Shown here piece by piece: positions 28,246 through 37,600 of a DNA stretch of 64,000 nucleotides; within the stretch, counting starts at the first letter, position 1; each line of letters opens with the position of its first letter. The DNA comes from Bremerella cremea. GTDB taxonomy: Bacteria; Planctomycetota; Planctomycetia; Pirellulales; Pirellulaceae. The stretch covers positions 310,001 to 374,000 of the forward strand of contig NZ_QPEX01000011.1 in assembly GCF_003335505.1 (NCBI RefSeq), read 5' to 3'. Both the position numbers and the translations under genes were made by a program. Under the pieces are notes generated by a model. The model made no database searches and was not told the DNA's origin. It saw only the letters and a list, made by a program, of their open reading frames with translations.

Positions 28246-31200
28246 TTATTCCTCTTCCTCGTCGTCCTCGGAAGAGAAATGCGTGGTCCAAGAGTCGATT
28301 TGGTCGTGAACCGCTTCCAGTGAGAGTTTCCTCAGCGGAATAGCTTCGCTAGGTTGCCACGATTCGTTCTCGGCAACGAATGTTTCCTTTAGCTCGACCT
28401 TGGTCACCTCTTCGTCCAACGCTTTGAGCCACGTTGGAATGTCGAGGCCGACACCGCTCGGTTCCTGGACCAGCGCTTCCGCTTCTTCGTACAGCAAGTT
28501 GAAAGCGATGCTAGCTTCTTCCGTGCCCATGTTGGTCATCGCTTGTTTAACCAACGAGCATATCCGATCGACCGCTAAGGGGCGGACAAAGCGTTCTTGA
28601 ATTCGATCGGCGACGGTTGGCATTTGCATCGCATATTCACGCTGCAGATTCCGCAGCTTCCGAACGTACTTCTCCGCTTCGTCCTCAATGCGATCTGCCA
28701 ACGCTTTACGCCACATCTGGGCGGCCTCGGCATGTCCGGTACGGACCAGCACTTCGTGCGTCATGACAATTGGCTTCAGGTTCCACGAAACACGATCGTA
28801 CGCCGTACGTAGTCGCAGGAAATCGAGGAACATGTAGAGGTATTCGCCCCGATCACTCTGGGTGGTGGTGCTGTTGTAGTCGCGGTACTCGGCGAAGTTT
28901 TCCAAGACCGCTTCTAAGACCATGCTAAAGCAGTTGATGGCCTCGATCCGATTGATGTTCGTCCCCATGGCTTGGATGAAGAACGGCCAATCGTCCTCTG
29001 GCCATTGTTCGCGAACCCGCTCGATCCAGGTTTCTACTCCGCCATGCAAAATGCTGCGAATGTTGCCCCGGTTGAAGAAGTGCTGCGTGAAAAGATCGCG
29101 GCCATAGCGTTGGATAAACGCTTGCACCATCTTCCATTGGCCGGCGTCCGAAAACTTCTCTACCGCAGATAAACGAAGGGTACGGCTATGGTTGAGCCAC
29201 ACGATGAGCAAGTTTTGGGTGACGTGCTCTAGGCATTCGACCAAGGCGTTGTCGAGCTCGGTGGCACCTTCCTTGGCGACTTCCCAGCTTTGCGACGAAG
29301 CAACCACGGCATCGATGATCGCCAGGAACCCGGTCTCGAACAGGGCATCGAACTCGGTGATCGCGCCGGGGCCGATTGGGTTGTCGTTCTCCATCTTGCG
29401 GGCCGTGTCGAGCAGTTGCCGCGAGAGGTCGTACTGGCCAACCCGAGGGAGCCAATGCAGCAGTTCCCGAATCGTCGACTGGCGAACGCGGGCCGAGACA
29501 ATCCGCAGCGGGCCGCCTCGTTTCGAGATCGGTACGTAGAGCAGCGGTTTGTCTTTGAGCGTGTTCAGCAGCGGGGGGAAGTGTTGTTGAACCGCTTCGG
29601 TATCGCCGGCGAGGATCGCGGCCAGCAGATCGACGGCCAACGTTTGTTCGGCGCCGATTTCGTTTTCGAGGTTTTCCAGCGATTGCTTTTGATGGGGGGC
29701 GATAGCGGCCACGGCAGAAGACAAAATGCGTGCTGCTGACGCCGTTGAGACGGTTGTCATGATGATGCGTTCGAGCACGAATTCTTTGACGGCCCGTTGG
29801 CGATCGTATTCGACCATCGCTTGATGGTCGCCGCTGATTTCGCTCAGCTTGTGTTGATTGACCACCAGCAACAGTTCGAGCAACTCGCGATAGTTGCTGA
29901 TTGCTTGCTCACGCCACTGCATCAGCTTCTCGACAACTACGGCTTCGCCTGCGGTGCGGATGGCCTGGAAGGCGGCCATTTGCCACAACTGGGCGACGCA
30001 GCTAAGAAAAGAGATATGCGTGTTGATGCGACGCGATTCGGCTTGAAGGTCTTCGCTTGTTTCAGAGTCGCCTCCTTCGAAGATCGCTCCTTCGTTGCCA
30101 TCGTCGGTGCTGTCGGTATAAGTAACGTCTTCGTAGGCGGCGTCAAACAGGTTGTCACCGTCCGGTTCCTCGCCATGGAAAAGGGCTTCCAGTTCTTCGT
30201 CGAACTGTCCTTTTTTAGCCGTCTGCGAGAACCAGCCTGGCACTTTGTAGTAAGCACCAGCGTTGGCTTCTTGGAAGTCGAGAAATCGCTGGATCATCTT
30301 CCAGGTCTCGGCTTGAATTTGAGGGGAATCGTCGAGCGATGTTCGATACTTCTGATATGCCAAAATCCACTGCGTGGCGATGCCGAAGTAAGACGTATCG
30401 AGATGATGCAAGGGAATCTCATCGGCACGTTCTAGCCAGTGCATCAGCAAGGCTAGCGTGGTGACAAAGTCGTTCCGTTCCAGCAGGGCTTCAATCACCA
30501 GCCCGTACGCTTTGGGAGAATCGAACATCTCGGCATGCGGCGACCAGAAAGCGACGTCGCCTGCTTCTGCCCCCACTTTATGCCACAGCCGCAAGGCATC
30601 GGCCACCCGCCGCGCGGCGGCGAAGGCATCGTCTCCGCTAGGAGAATCTACGCTGGAAACTTCGTGCGTAGCGAATTGATGCCACCACATCGAGAACTCT
30701 TCGAACGCCCACGCCGTTTTCGACCGCACGGCTTCGTCGTCGCGGACGGCGGCTTCGCTGAGAGCTTGCGACATAAGATCAAAGATTTGTTCGATCAAAC
30801 GTGTCAGGTCATCGACACGGTGGTCGCGAACGCTGTTCTCGTAAGCGGGGAACAAGCTGAACTGACCATCGAAACCAAGGATATTCCAGGGATCGACGAT
30901 CGCACCACATTCGATGGCACGGTGCAGTCGATCGACGATCTTGTGGATGTAGTCGATGGTCTCGTTGAGATCGCCTCGCTTCATGGCCTGGTGGGCTAGG
31001 GTGATGAAGCATTCGATGCGACATTGCATCCGAGCGGAAGCCGTGGGAACGATATCGACCTGCTTGCCCGCCGCGTCGGGGTAGCCCATGCGGGAATAGA
31101 TCAGCGCCAGGCGAACGTGGGCCAATTGCTTCGCTCGGCGGTTGCTGAGGTAAGCATTTAAATGTTGCCGCGCGGCTCCAAATGGTTGGCGACGTTGAAT

Positions 31201-32247
31201 CGACTCTTCGTTGAGTCGCTGGGTCATCGCAGGCGGGCAACTATCGAGCAGTTGGTTGTAAAAGCGATCGCGATAGTTGGCGATTACCGGCACCAGCTTC
31301 GAAAGGGTCATCTCGGAATGGTAGGCACCTGGTCCGTTGCCGGTGATGCCGGCCCCCATCAAGATAACGCCAGCCAGGACGGCAGCGGCTTCGTATACGA
31401 GCTCGTCGTGCGAGAGATCGCTGGGAGGGTTACGATCGACACGATCGGTCAACGCTTCGAGCGTGACTTGTTGCACGACAAAACGTGTATATCGACCGTG
31501 GATATCGATATGGTCAGGATCCCACTGGCCGAACTGGTAGTTAGGGCGTTTGTTGACTGGGTGCTCGAAGTCATAGGCGCGAGGATCGATGGCCAGTTCG
31601 TCGAGCTGTTCGGTCGTGAAGCCAGCATCTTGCAGGATGTCGGCGTTTGTGGCATGCAACAGTTCGAGTGTCTTTTCGACGATCTCTTGATGCCGTCCGA
31701 GGCAGGCCCCAGCCCCTTTCAGCCAAATCGGGATCGGCCGGCAGTACTCGTGGGGGTACGGTTCTGTCTTGCGAGTCTCTAGCGCCGGGACAGGCCGGTG
31801 CCCGATATAGTCGTTCAAATCGTCCAAGCAGAGCTTGCTAACTTTGCTTTCATCGGCCCAATGGTCGGCATGCGCGAGGACCGATTGAGTGACCCGTACG
31901 ATGAAGAACGGGGAAAAGAGCTTTTCGCCGGTTTGGTGGAACAGTAAGTCGTGATGAAATTCCAGATAGGCTGGCAGCACGACATCGAACACATAATGCA
32001 GTGCGGTCTCGGCTTGGGCCGATTCGGCCAGGGCGGCCGACGAAGTTTTAAGCTCGGCCAAACCAGACTTTAGCCGCTGGCCGACTTGCTGCCACGGCCA
32101 CTCGTGATCGGGGGTTTGGGGGAGGCTTGGTAATCGGAAAAGTTGATCCAACGCGTTGGCAAAACGCGCATCGTATTCTCCCGAAGAGAAATTGAAATAA
32201 CCGAGAACTTTCTCTAGCAGACCATTCTCTTCAGATCGATCACCCAT
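28246..32247 (-). CDS. large cytoplasmic protein of unknown function (1333 residues)
   Basis: I do not recognise this protein. There is no signal peptide and no clear transmembrane segment. Composition and periodicity suggest a mostly alpha-helical solenoid; helical-hairpin-like stretches recur along its length and could be degenerate TPR or similar. A strongly acidic segment lies near residues 700-740 (DDGNEGAIFEGGDSETSED). The C-terminus ends in an acidic run (SSEDDEEEE). No nucleotide-binding or catalytic motif is visible. The reading frame and codon bias are convincing over 4 kb. It precedes scpA on the same strand, 165 bases away. A scaffold role is a guess. Confidence 0.8.
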   Translation of the reverse strand: MGDRSEENGLLEKVLGYFNFSSGEYDARFANALDQLFRLPSLPQTPDHEWPWQQVGQRLKSGLAELKTSSAALAESAQAETALHYVFDVVLPAYLEFHHDLLFHQTGEKLFSPFFIVRVTQSVLAHADHWADESKVSKLCLDDLNDYIGHRPVPALETRKTEPYPHEYCRPIPIWLKGAGACLGRHQEIVEKTLELLHATNADILQDAGFTTEQLDELAIDPRAYDFEHPVNKRPNYQFGQWDPDHIDIHGRYTRFVVQQVTLEALTDRVDRNPPSDLSHDELVYEAAAVLAGVILMGAGITGNGPGAYHSEMTLSKLVPVIANYRDRFYNQLLDSCPPAMTQRLNEESIQRRQPFGAARQHLNAYLSNRRAKQLAHVRLALIYSRMGYPDAAGKQVDIVPTASARMQCRIECFITLAHQAMKRGDLNETIDYIHKIVDRLHRAIECGAIVDPWNILGFDGQFSLFPAYENSVRDHRVDDLTRLIEQIFDLMSQALSEAAVRDDEAVRSKTAWAFEEFSMWWHQFATHEVSSVDSPSGDDAFAAARRVADALRLWHKVGAEAGDVAFWSPHAEMFDSPKAYGLVIEALLERNDFVTTLALLMHWLERADEIPLHHLDTSYFGIATQWILAYQKYRTSLDDSPQIQAETWKMIQRFLDFQEANAGAYYKVPGWFSQTAKKGQFDEELEALFHGEEPDGDNLFDAAYEDVTYTDSTDDGNEGAIFEGGDSETSEDLQAESRRINTHISFLSCVAQLWQMAAFQAIRTAGEAVVVEKLMQWREQAISNYRELLELLLVVNQHKLSEISGDHQAMVEYDRQRAVKEFVLERIIMTTVSTASAARILSSAVAAIAPHQKQSLENLENEIGAEQTLAVDLLAAILAGDTEAVQQHFPPLLNTLKDKPLLYVPISKRGGPLRIVSARVRQSTIRELLHWLPRVGQYDLSRQLLDTARKMENDNPIGPGAITEFDALFETGFLAIIDAVVASSQSWEVAKEGATELDNALVECLEHVTQNLLIVWLNHSRTLRLSAVEKFSDAGQWKMVQAFIQRYGRDLFTQHFFNRGNIRSILHGGVETWIERVREQWPEDDWPFFIQAMGTNINRIEAINCFSMVLEAVLENFAEYRDYNSTTTQSDRGEYLYMFLDFLRLRTAYDRVSWNLKPIVMTHEVLVRTGHAEAAQMWRKALADRIEDEAEKYVRKLRNLQREYAMQMPTVADRIQERFVRPLAVDRICSLVKQAMTNMGTEEASIAFNLLYEEAEALVQEPSGVGLDIPTWLKALDEEVTKVELKETFVAENESWQPSEAIPLRKLSLEAVHDQIDSWTTHFSSEDDEEEE

Positions 32248-32310
32248 GAACCTGCCGTTTCATTTTGCCAGTGCCCCACCATTTGGGGCAAAAGACGTGT
32301 CTGCCTTCCC

Positions 32311-32339
32311 CTCATAAGGGTGTTGTCCCCATAACTCAA
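32311..32339 (-). promoter_or_regulatory. candidate promoter for the 1333-residue protein gene
   Basis: On the minus strand: TTGAGT, 17-base spacer, TATGAG (four of six matches each). Transcription would start near 32304, about 57 bases before the ATG. Confidence 0.4.
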
Positions 32340-32652
32340 GTTTCATGGTAGAGGGGACTGACGCCGGGGTCTAGGCGATACAACACGTCGAGAATCGACG
32401 AAAAACAAGGATTTAGCGAAAACCGGGCCAAAAACGTGACGCTGGGGTGGTATCTGAATTAAGATGGAAAAACTTGGCAAGGTATTACTCATCCGAGTGT
32501 TATGCTTAAAAAAGCATATTCTGAGGATACTTTTCCCAGGCAATCTTATCCAAACTACCAAAACCGATTAAGGTGATGGTACTTGTCTCGCTTGTTTCCG
32601 CCAGGAAAGCTGAGCTCATCGAAATGGGCCAGTTGAAGGAATCACGACCGCT
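32340..32652. other. intergenic region upstream of the beta-propeller gene
   Basis: About 310 bases without a gene. It contains a hairpin-forming inverted repeat, TATGCTT-AAAA-AAGCATA (32501-32518). A TTGGCA at 32474-32479 resembles a -35 box, but no -10 lies at the right distance. Confidence 0.4.
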
Positions 32653-34287
32653 ATGCCAATTCAGAAACTCGTATCGCGTCTTGCTATTTTTGCCTTGGTC
32701 GCCCTGGCCGCGACGCCTGCGATGGCCCAGATTGGGGCACGAACGTTTTCTCCCTACGAGTTAGAACGACTCGGGCTCGAGAAAGTTTGGTCGGGCCAAT
32801 TGCCGATCGATCCGCAGCGTTCCGAGCTAGAGACGTTTCGTCAGGTGCTTAGCGCGAAAGACCCCATGGTGGTCTTCGAGGTCGAGCAAAACGGTAAGAC
32901 GGTCACCTTCAGTTCCAATGAACTAGATATCATCGGCAAGCCTTTAGGAGAAGAAGGCGCCAAGAAGAAGGTCGACCAGTATGTGGCCCGTCTCGACTCT
33001 AGCAAAGGCGAGCCTCAAGTTACCCGGCGCGAAGTGCCCAACGAAACCTTTCTGGTGCAGAGCAGTTCGGGAATTTTAATGGCGGTTGATGGACGAACCG
33101 GCAAGGCTGATTGGGCCGAATTGCGAGGCAACCCACGTTTTCCTCAAACCACGCCCGATGCGAACGACGATATTGTCGTCTCGGTTAGCGGGTTCACGTT
33201 GAGTTGTCTCCGGCGAGATAGTGGTGCCGTGATGTGGACACGTGATCTAGATGGCTTACCGATCGCTGGCCCGGTGGTTGGTGACGAATTTATCTACGTG
33301 CCGCTGCTGGATGGAACGGTGGTGGCTTACAACTTTGATGGTGGGCCACGGCTAGTGCCACGTTACAAGTCGCTTGGTAGCATTCGTAAGCCGATGCTGG
33401 CGACGACTTCGTCGATCGCTTGGGCCACCGATCGCAACTATTTCTATGTTGGTTATGCCGACCGCCCCTTGGTTCGTTATCGCATTGAATCGAGCGGCGA
33501 AATCATTGCTCCACCCAGCAACTCTGGAGCATTGCGGCTGTTTTTCACCACGGCGACCGGGTATGTCTATTGCGTTTACTCGACCGATGGTTCGATCCAA
33601 TGGCGTTTTTCCTGCGGCGAGCCGATCGATAGCTCGGCGATTGCGATCGGTGAGTCCGTCTATGTAACGCTTCAACGGGGTGGCATGTACAAGCTGGGCA
33701 TCGAAGAAGGGGAAGTGGGATGGTATGTGCCACGGATCAAGAAGTTCCTTTCCGCCGGCGACAAATACGTTTACGCTCTGGACGATGACGGTGATTTAGT
33801 CGTCTTGGATATCAACTCTGGGGCGCGTGTCGGTTCGATGAGCCTGCAAGGCTACGATTTCTTTCATACCAACTCGAAGACCGATCGAATCATCATCGGA
33901 ACTAAGACGGGCAAGATGGTGGTGCTGCGTTCCAGTGCGTTGCCAGATCCGTTGGTTTACGTCAAAGTAACCAAGCCTGGCGAGAAACCTGCCCCGCCTG
34001 AAGGTAAGCCAGAAAAAGAAGCAGCCGCACCCATGGGTGAAGCTGGTGGCAATCCGTTTGCCGCTCCGGCAGCTGGTGGCGGGGGAAGCGTTGCAGACCC
34101 ATTTGGCCCTCCAGCCACCGGTGGTGGAAATACGGCCGATCCATTTGGCAGTGGCGGAAGCGACGGCGGTAGCTCGGCCGACCCGTTTGGTAGCGGATCG
34201 AGCGATCCTTTCGGGAGTGGCTCGAGTGATCCTTTCGGCAGCGGAGCAGATAGCGGCTCTGGGATGAAGAATCCCTTCGGCAACTAA
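32653..34287 (+). CDS. secreted PQQ-type beta-propeller protein with a DPF/NPF-rich tail
   Basis: A 544-residue exported protein with a signal peptide ending at AMAQ (residue 25). Residues 130-430 contain beta-propeller blades of the PQQ-dehydrogenase/BamB-like type (for example SGILMAVDGRTGKADW, SGAVMWTRDLDG, DGSIQWRFSCG, DGDLVVLDINSGARV). No dehydrogenase active-site residues are evident, so a binding role is more likely than catalysis. After a Pro/Glu-rich linker, residues about 470-544 are a low-complexity Gly/Ser tail with five DPFG, one NPFA and one NPFG motif. A strong terminator follows the stop, so it is probably monocistronic. Confidence 0.8.
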   Translation: MPIQKLVSRLAIFALVALAATPAMAQIGARTFSPYELERLGLEKVWSGQLPIDPQRSELETFRQVLSAKDPMVVFEVEQNGKTVTFSSNELDIIGKPLGEEGAKKKVDQYVARLDSSKGEPQVTRREVPNETFLVQSSSGILMAVDGRTGKADWAELRGNPRFPQTTPDANDDIVVSVSGFTLSCLRRDSGAVMWTRDLDGLPIAGPVVGDEFIYVPLLDGTVVAYNFDGGPRLVPRYKSLGSIRKPMLATTSSIAWATDRNYFYVGYADRPLVRYRIESSGEIIAPPSNSGALRLFFTTATGYVYCVYSTDGSIQWRFSCGEPIDSSAIAIGESVYVTLQRGGMYKLGIEEGEVGWYVPRIKKFLSAGDKYVYALDDDGDLVVLDINSGARVGSMSLQGYDFFHTNSKTDRIIIGTKTGKMVVLRSSALPDPLVYVKVTKPGEKPAPPEGKPEKEAAAPMGEAGGNPFAAPAAGGGGSVADPFGPPATGGGNTADPFGSGGSDGGSSADPFGSGSSDPFGSGSSDPFGSGADSGSGMKNPFGN

Positions 34288-34319
34288 GCACTTAGCTTCA
34301 ATCAGGCAGTCTCTTGATT

Positions 34320-34360
34320 AAGGCTCGTGTCGAACTTTGTTTCGGCGCGAGCCTTTTTTT
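34320..34360 (+). terminator. rho-independent terminator after the beta-propeller gene
   Basis: A 15-base-pair stem (34320-34334 with 34341-34355, two G-U pairs) with a six-base loop, and seven consecutive T residues from 34354. Confidence 0.85.
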
Positions 34361-34667
34361 ATGGGCTGTTGGTGGAGATTCGCACGATTCCGTTAGCTTG
34401 CTAAAGGAAGCGTGCCTTTTTTTCCGTGGGTGGCATGACTCATAAAATGGAAGCGAAATTGCCTTTGGATAGTGCATTCAGGGGTGTTTTCCAGCTAAAC
34501 TAACCAGTTCACTAATCCTATGGCTGTCTCTAGCAGGAACCATCCGACCTGCTGGGCGATGGCGAATCCTCGCAAGTCCTCCCCCTTTCCTTTACCTCTC
34601 TCGTTGCCTTGTGTACGTCTTTTGTAGGCAAGGTGATTCACCCAAGATTGCAGGAGATAGACCTCTT
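34361..34667. other. intergenic region upstream of the large fusion gene
   Basis: About 300 bases between a terminator and the fusion gene. I see no gene and no convincing promoter boxes. An AGGAG tract at 34652-34656 lies 11 bases before the chosen ATG. Confidence 0.4.
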
Positions 34668-37600
34668 ATGACCAAGCATCTCGCATGGCTATTGGCCGGC
34701 ACGATGATCGCCCTGGTGGCGGTTGGTTCGGCTCAGGCCGACGACGACGGCTTCAAGCCGATCTTTGATGGCAAAACGCTTAACGGTTGGAACGGCGCTG
34801 AAGGTTTCTGGAGCGTCGAAGATGGCGCAATCACCGGCACGACCACAGCCGAGCATCCGACCAAGGGAAACACGTTCCTGATTTGGGACCAAGGCAAAGT
34901 TGACGACTTCGAGTTGAAGCTGAAGTACAAGATTGTCGGCGGCAACTCGGGCATTCAGTATCGTTCGACCGACCTGGGGAACCATGTTGCCAAAGGGTAT
35001 CAGGCCGACATCGACAGCGGCGACACTTACAGCGGTATCAATTACGAAGAGCGGGGCCGCGGTATTCTGACCCAGCGTGGCGAAAAAACGATTGTCCACG
35101 ATGGCAACAAAGACCCCAAGAAAGAACGCTTCGCCGAATCGGCGGATCTGCAAGCGAAGATCAACAAGGAAGATTGGAACGACTACGAGATCATCGCCAA
35201 GGGGAATCACCTGATCCACAAGATCAACGGTGTGGTCATGTCCGAGGTGATCGACGAAGGAGAAAAAGACGCACGCACCAGCGGTATTCTAGCATTGCAG
35301 CTGCATGCTGGTCCCCCCATGAAAGTGCAGTTCAAAGACGTGATGCTCAAGCGGCTTCCATTGGAAAAAGGGAAGAAGAAAGTCGTCTTCGTGCCTGGTC
35401 GCCCGAGCCACGGTTATGGTGCCCACGAGCACATGGCCGGTTGTCGCTTGTTGATGTTGGCGCTGACCGAGAACATGCCGCAGTTTGAAGCGGCTATCTA
35501 CGAAGGGGGTTGGCCTGCTGATCCCACCGCCTTTGACAACGCCGATGCCGTGGTCGTTTACTGCGATGGTGGACCTGGTCACTTGCTGAATCCTCACCTG
35601 GAAGAGTTCCAAAAGCTGATGGACAAAGGGGTCGGTTTGGCCTGTATCCATTACGGCGTGGAAACGACCAAAGGGGAAGCGGGGGATAAGTTCGTAGATT
35701 GGATCGGGGGCTACTTCGAGCCTTGGTGGAGCGTGAATCCGCATTGGACTGCTTCGTTCGAGAAGTATGGCGATCATCCAATTACCAATGGGGTGAAGCC
35801 GTTCGAGATCAACGACGAGTGGTACTACAACATGCGTTTCCGCGAAGGCATGAAAGATGTCACGCCAATTCTGACCGCCGTTCCACCGAAAAGCACGCTC
35901 GATCGTCCTGATGGTCCGCATAGTGGCAACCAGCACGTGCGCGCCATGGTGGGGCAACCGCAACACGTCGCCTGGGCAGCCGATCGCGAAGATGGCGGTC
36001 GTGGGTTTGGTTTCACTGGCGGGCACAATCACTGGAACTGGGCCGATCCCAATTTCCGTAAGGTGGTTCTCAACGCGATTGTCTGGATCAGCCACGAGGA
36101 AGTCCCGGAAGAAGGTGTCGAATCGGCCTCGCTTTCGGAAGACGATTTGAAAGGCCTGATTCCTGGCCCTCCGCCGGAAAAGAAGAAGCCGGCACCGAAG
36201 AAGGGCAACAAGGTTTCGCAGAATGTGAAGCCAAAGTTCAAAAGCCCAGTGGTTACGACCAGCACGCCCGGTCACCAGGTCGACATTCGTGTCGACCTGG
36301 AAGGGGCCAAGCAGCTTTTTCTCGTCGTCATGGACGGCGGGAACGGCTTTAGCTGCGATTGGGCCGATTGGGTTGAACCGAAGTTAGTCGGCCCAAAGGG
36401 AGAGAAGAAGCTGACCGATTTGAAGTGGAAGCGAGCCACTGCCGATTGGGGCAACGTCCAGGTTAATCGCAACGTCGGTGGGCAGCCCCTGCTGGTCAAC
36501 GGCCAGGCAGTGGATTACGGGATTGGTGTCCATGCGAACTCGGTGATCGCCTACGACTTGCCGGAAGGTTACACCCAATTTGTGGCCAAAGGTGGGCTCG
36601 ATAACGGCGGTTCGAATCAGCAGAACGGCGACGTGACCTCGGTTCAGTTTGCCGTCTATACCCAAGATCCTGGCAACGTTTCCGAGCAAGCCGCCAGCGG
36701 AAGTCACGAACCTGACGAAGCGGTAGCCGCGTTGGACGTTTATGAAGGATTGGAAGCAACCCTTGTCGCGGCTGAACCCGATTTGAAAAGCTTGACGAAC
36801 ATCGACATCGATCACCGGGGCCGCATCTGGGTGTGCGATGTAATGAACTATCGCGGCAACAACGGATCGCGTCCGGAAGGGGATCGCATCCTGATTTTAG
36901 AGGACGAAGATGGGGACGGAGTGGCCGACAAAACGAAGGTCTACTATCAAGGTCGCGATGTCGATACGGCAATGGGGATTTGTGTGTTGGGGAACAAAGT
37001 AATTGTTTCCGCTGCACCGAACCTGATTGTTTTCACGGACGAAGATGGCGACGACGTGCCAGATAAGAAAGAGTTGCTCTTCACCAAGACGGGCCAACCG
37101 CAGCACGACCACTCCGCCCACAGCTTCCTCTTCGGTCCTGATGGCAAGCTTTACTGGAACGTTGGTAACACCGGAAAGCATGTTCACGATGCCCAGGGCA
37201 ACGTGGTGGTTGATTTGGCCGGAAACCAAGTGATCGACAACGGCCAGCCTTACTTCGGTGGAATGCCTTTTCGCTGTAGCCTGGATGGAAGTGAATTCGA
37301 GGTCTTAGGCCATAACTTTCGTAACAACTACGAAGTGACCGTCGACTCGTTTGGCACCCTCTGGCAAAGCGACAACGACGACGACGGTAACCGCGGTGTT
37401 CGCATCAATTACGTCATGGAATATGGCAACTTCGGTTACCTCGATCAAATGACCGGTGCTGGTTGGCGGTCGCCGCGAACGAACATGGAAACCGAGGTTC
37501 CTTTGCAGCACTGGCACTTGAACGATCCTGGCGTGGTGCCGAACCTGCTGCAAACCGGGGCGGGCTCGCCGACAGGAATTTGCATTTACGAAGGGGAATT

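Noticed and set aside
34090..34280. Short repeated units (GACCCGTTTGG-like) resembling a CRISPR or minisatellite
   Set aside because: They encode the DPFG tail in frame, with codon-phase spacing and no spacers of constant length.
35289..36275. 328-codon minus-strand frame inside the large fusion gene
   Set aside because: Antisense to the ThuA-like domain. Rich in histidine and arginine in the manner of a reverse-complement artefact.
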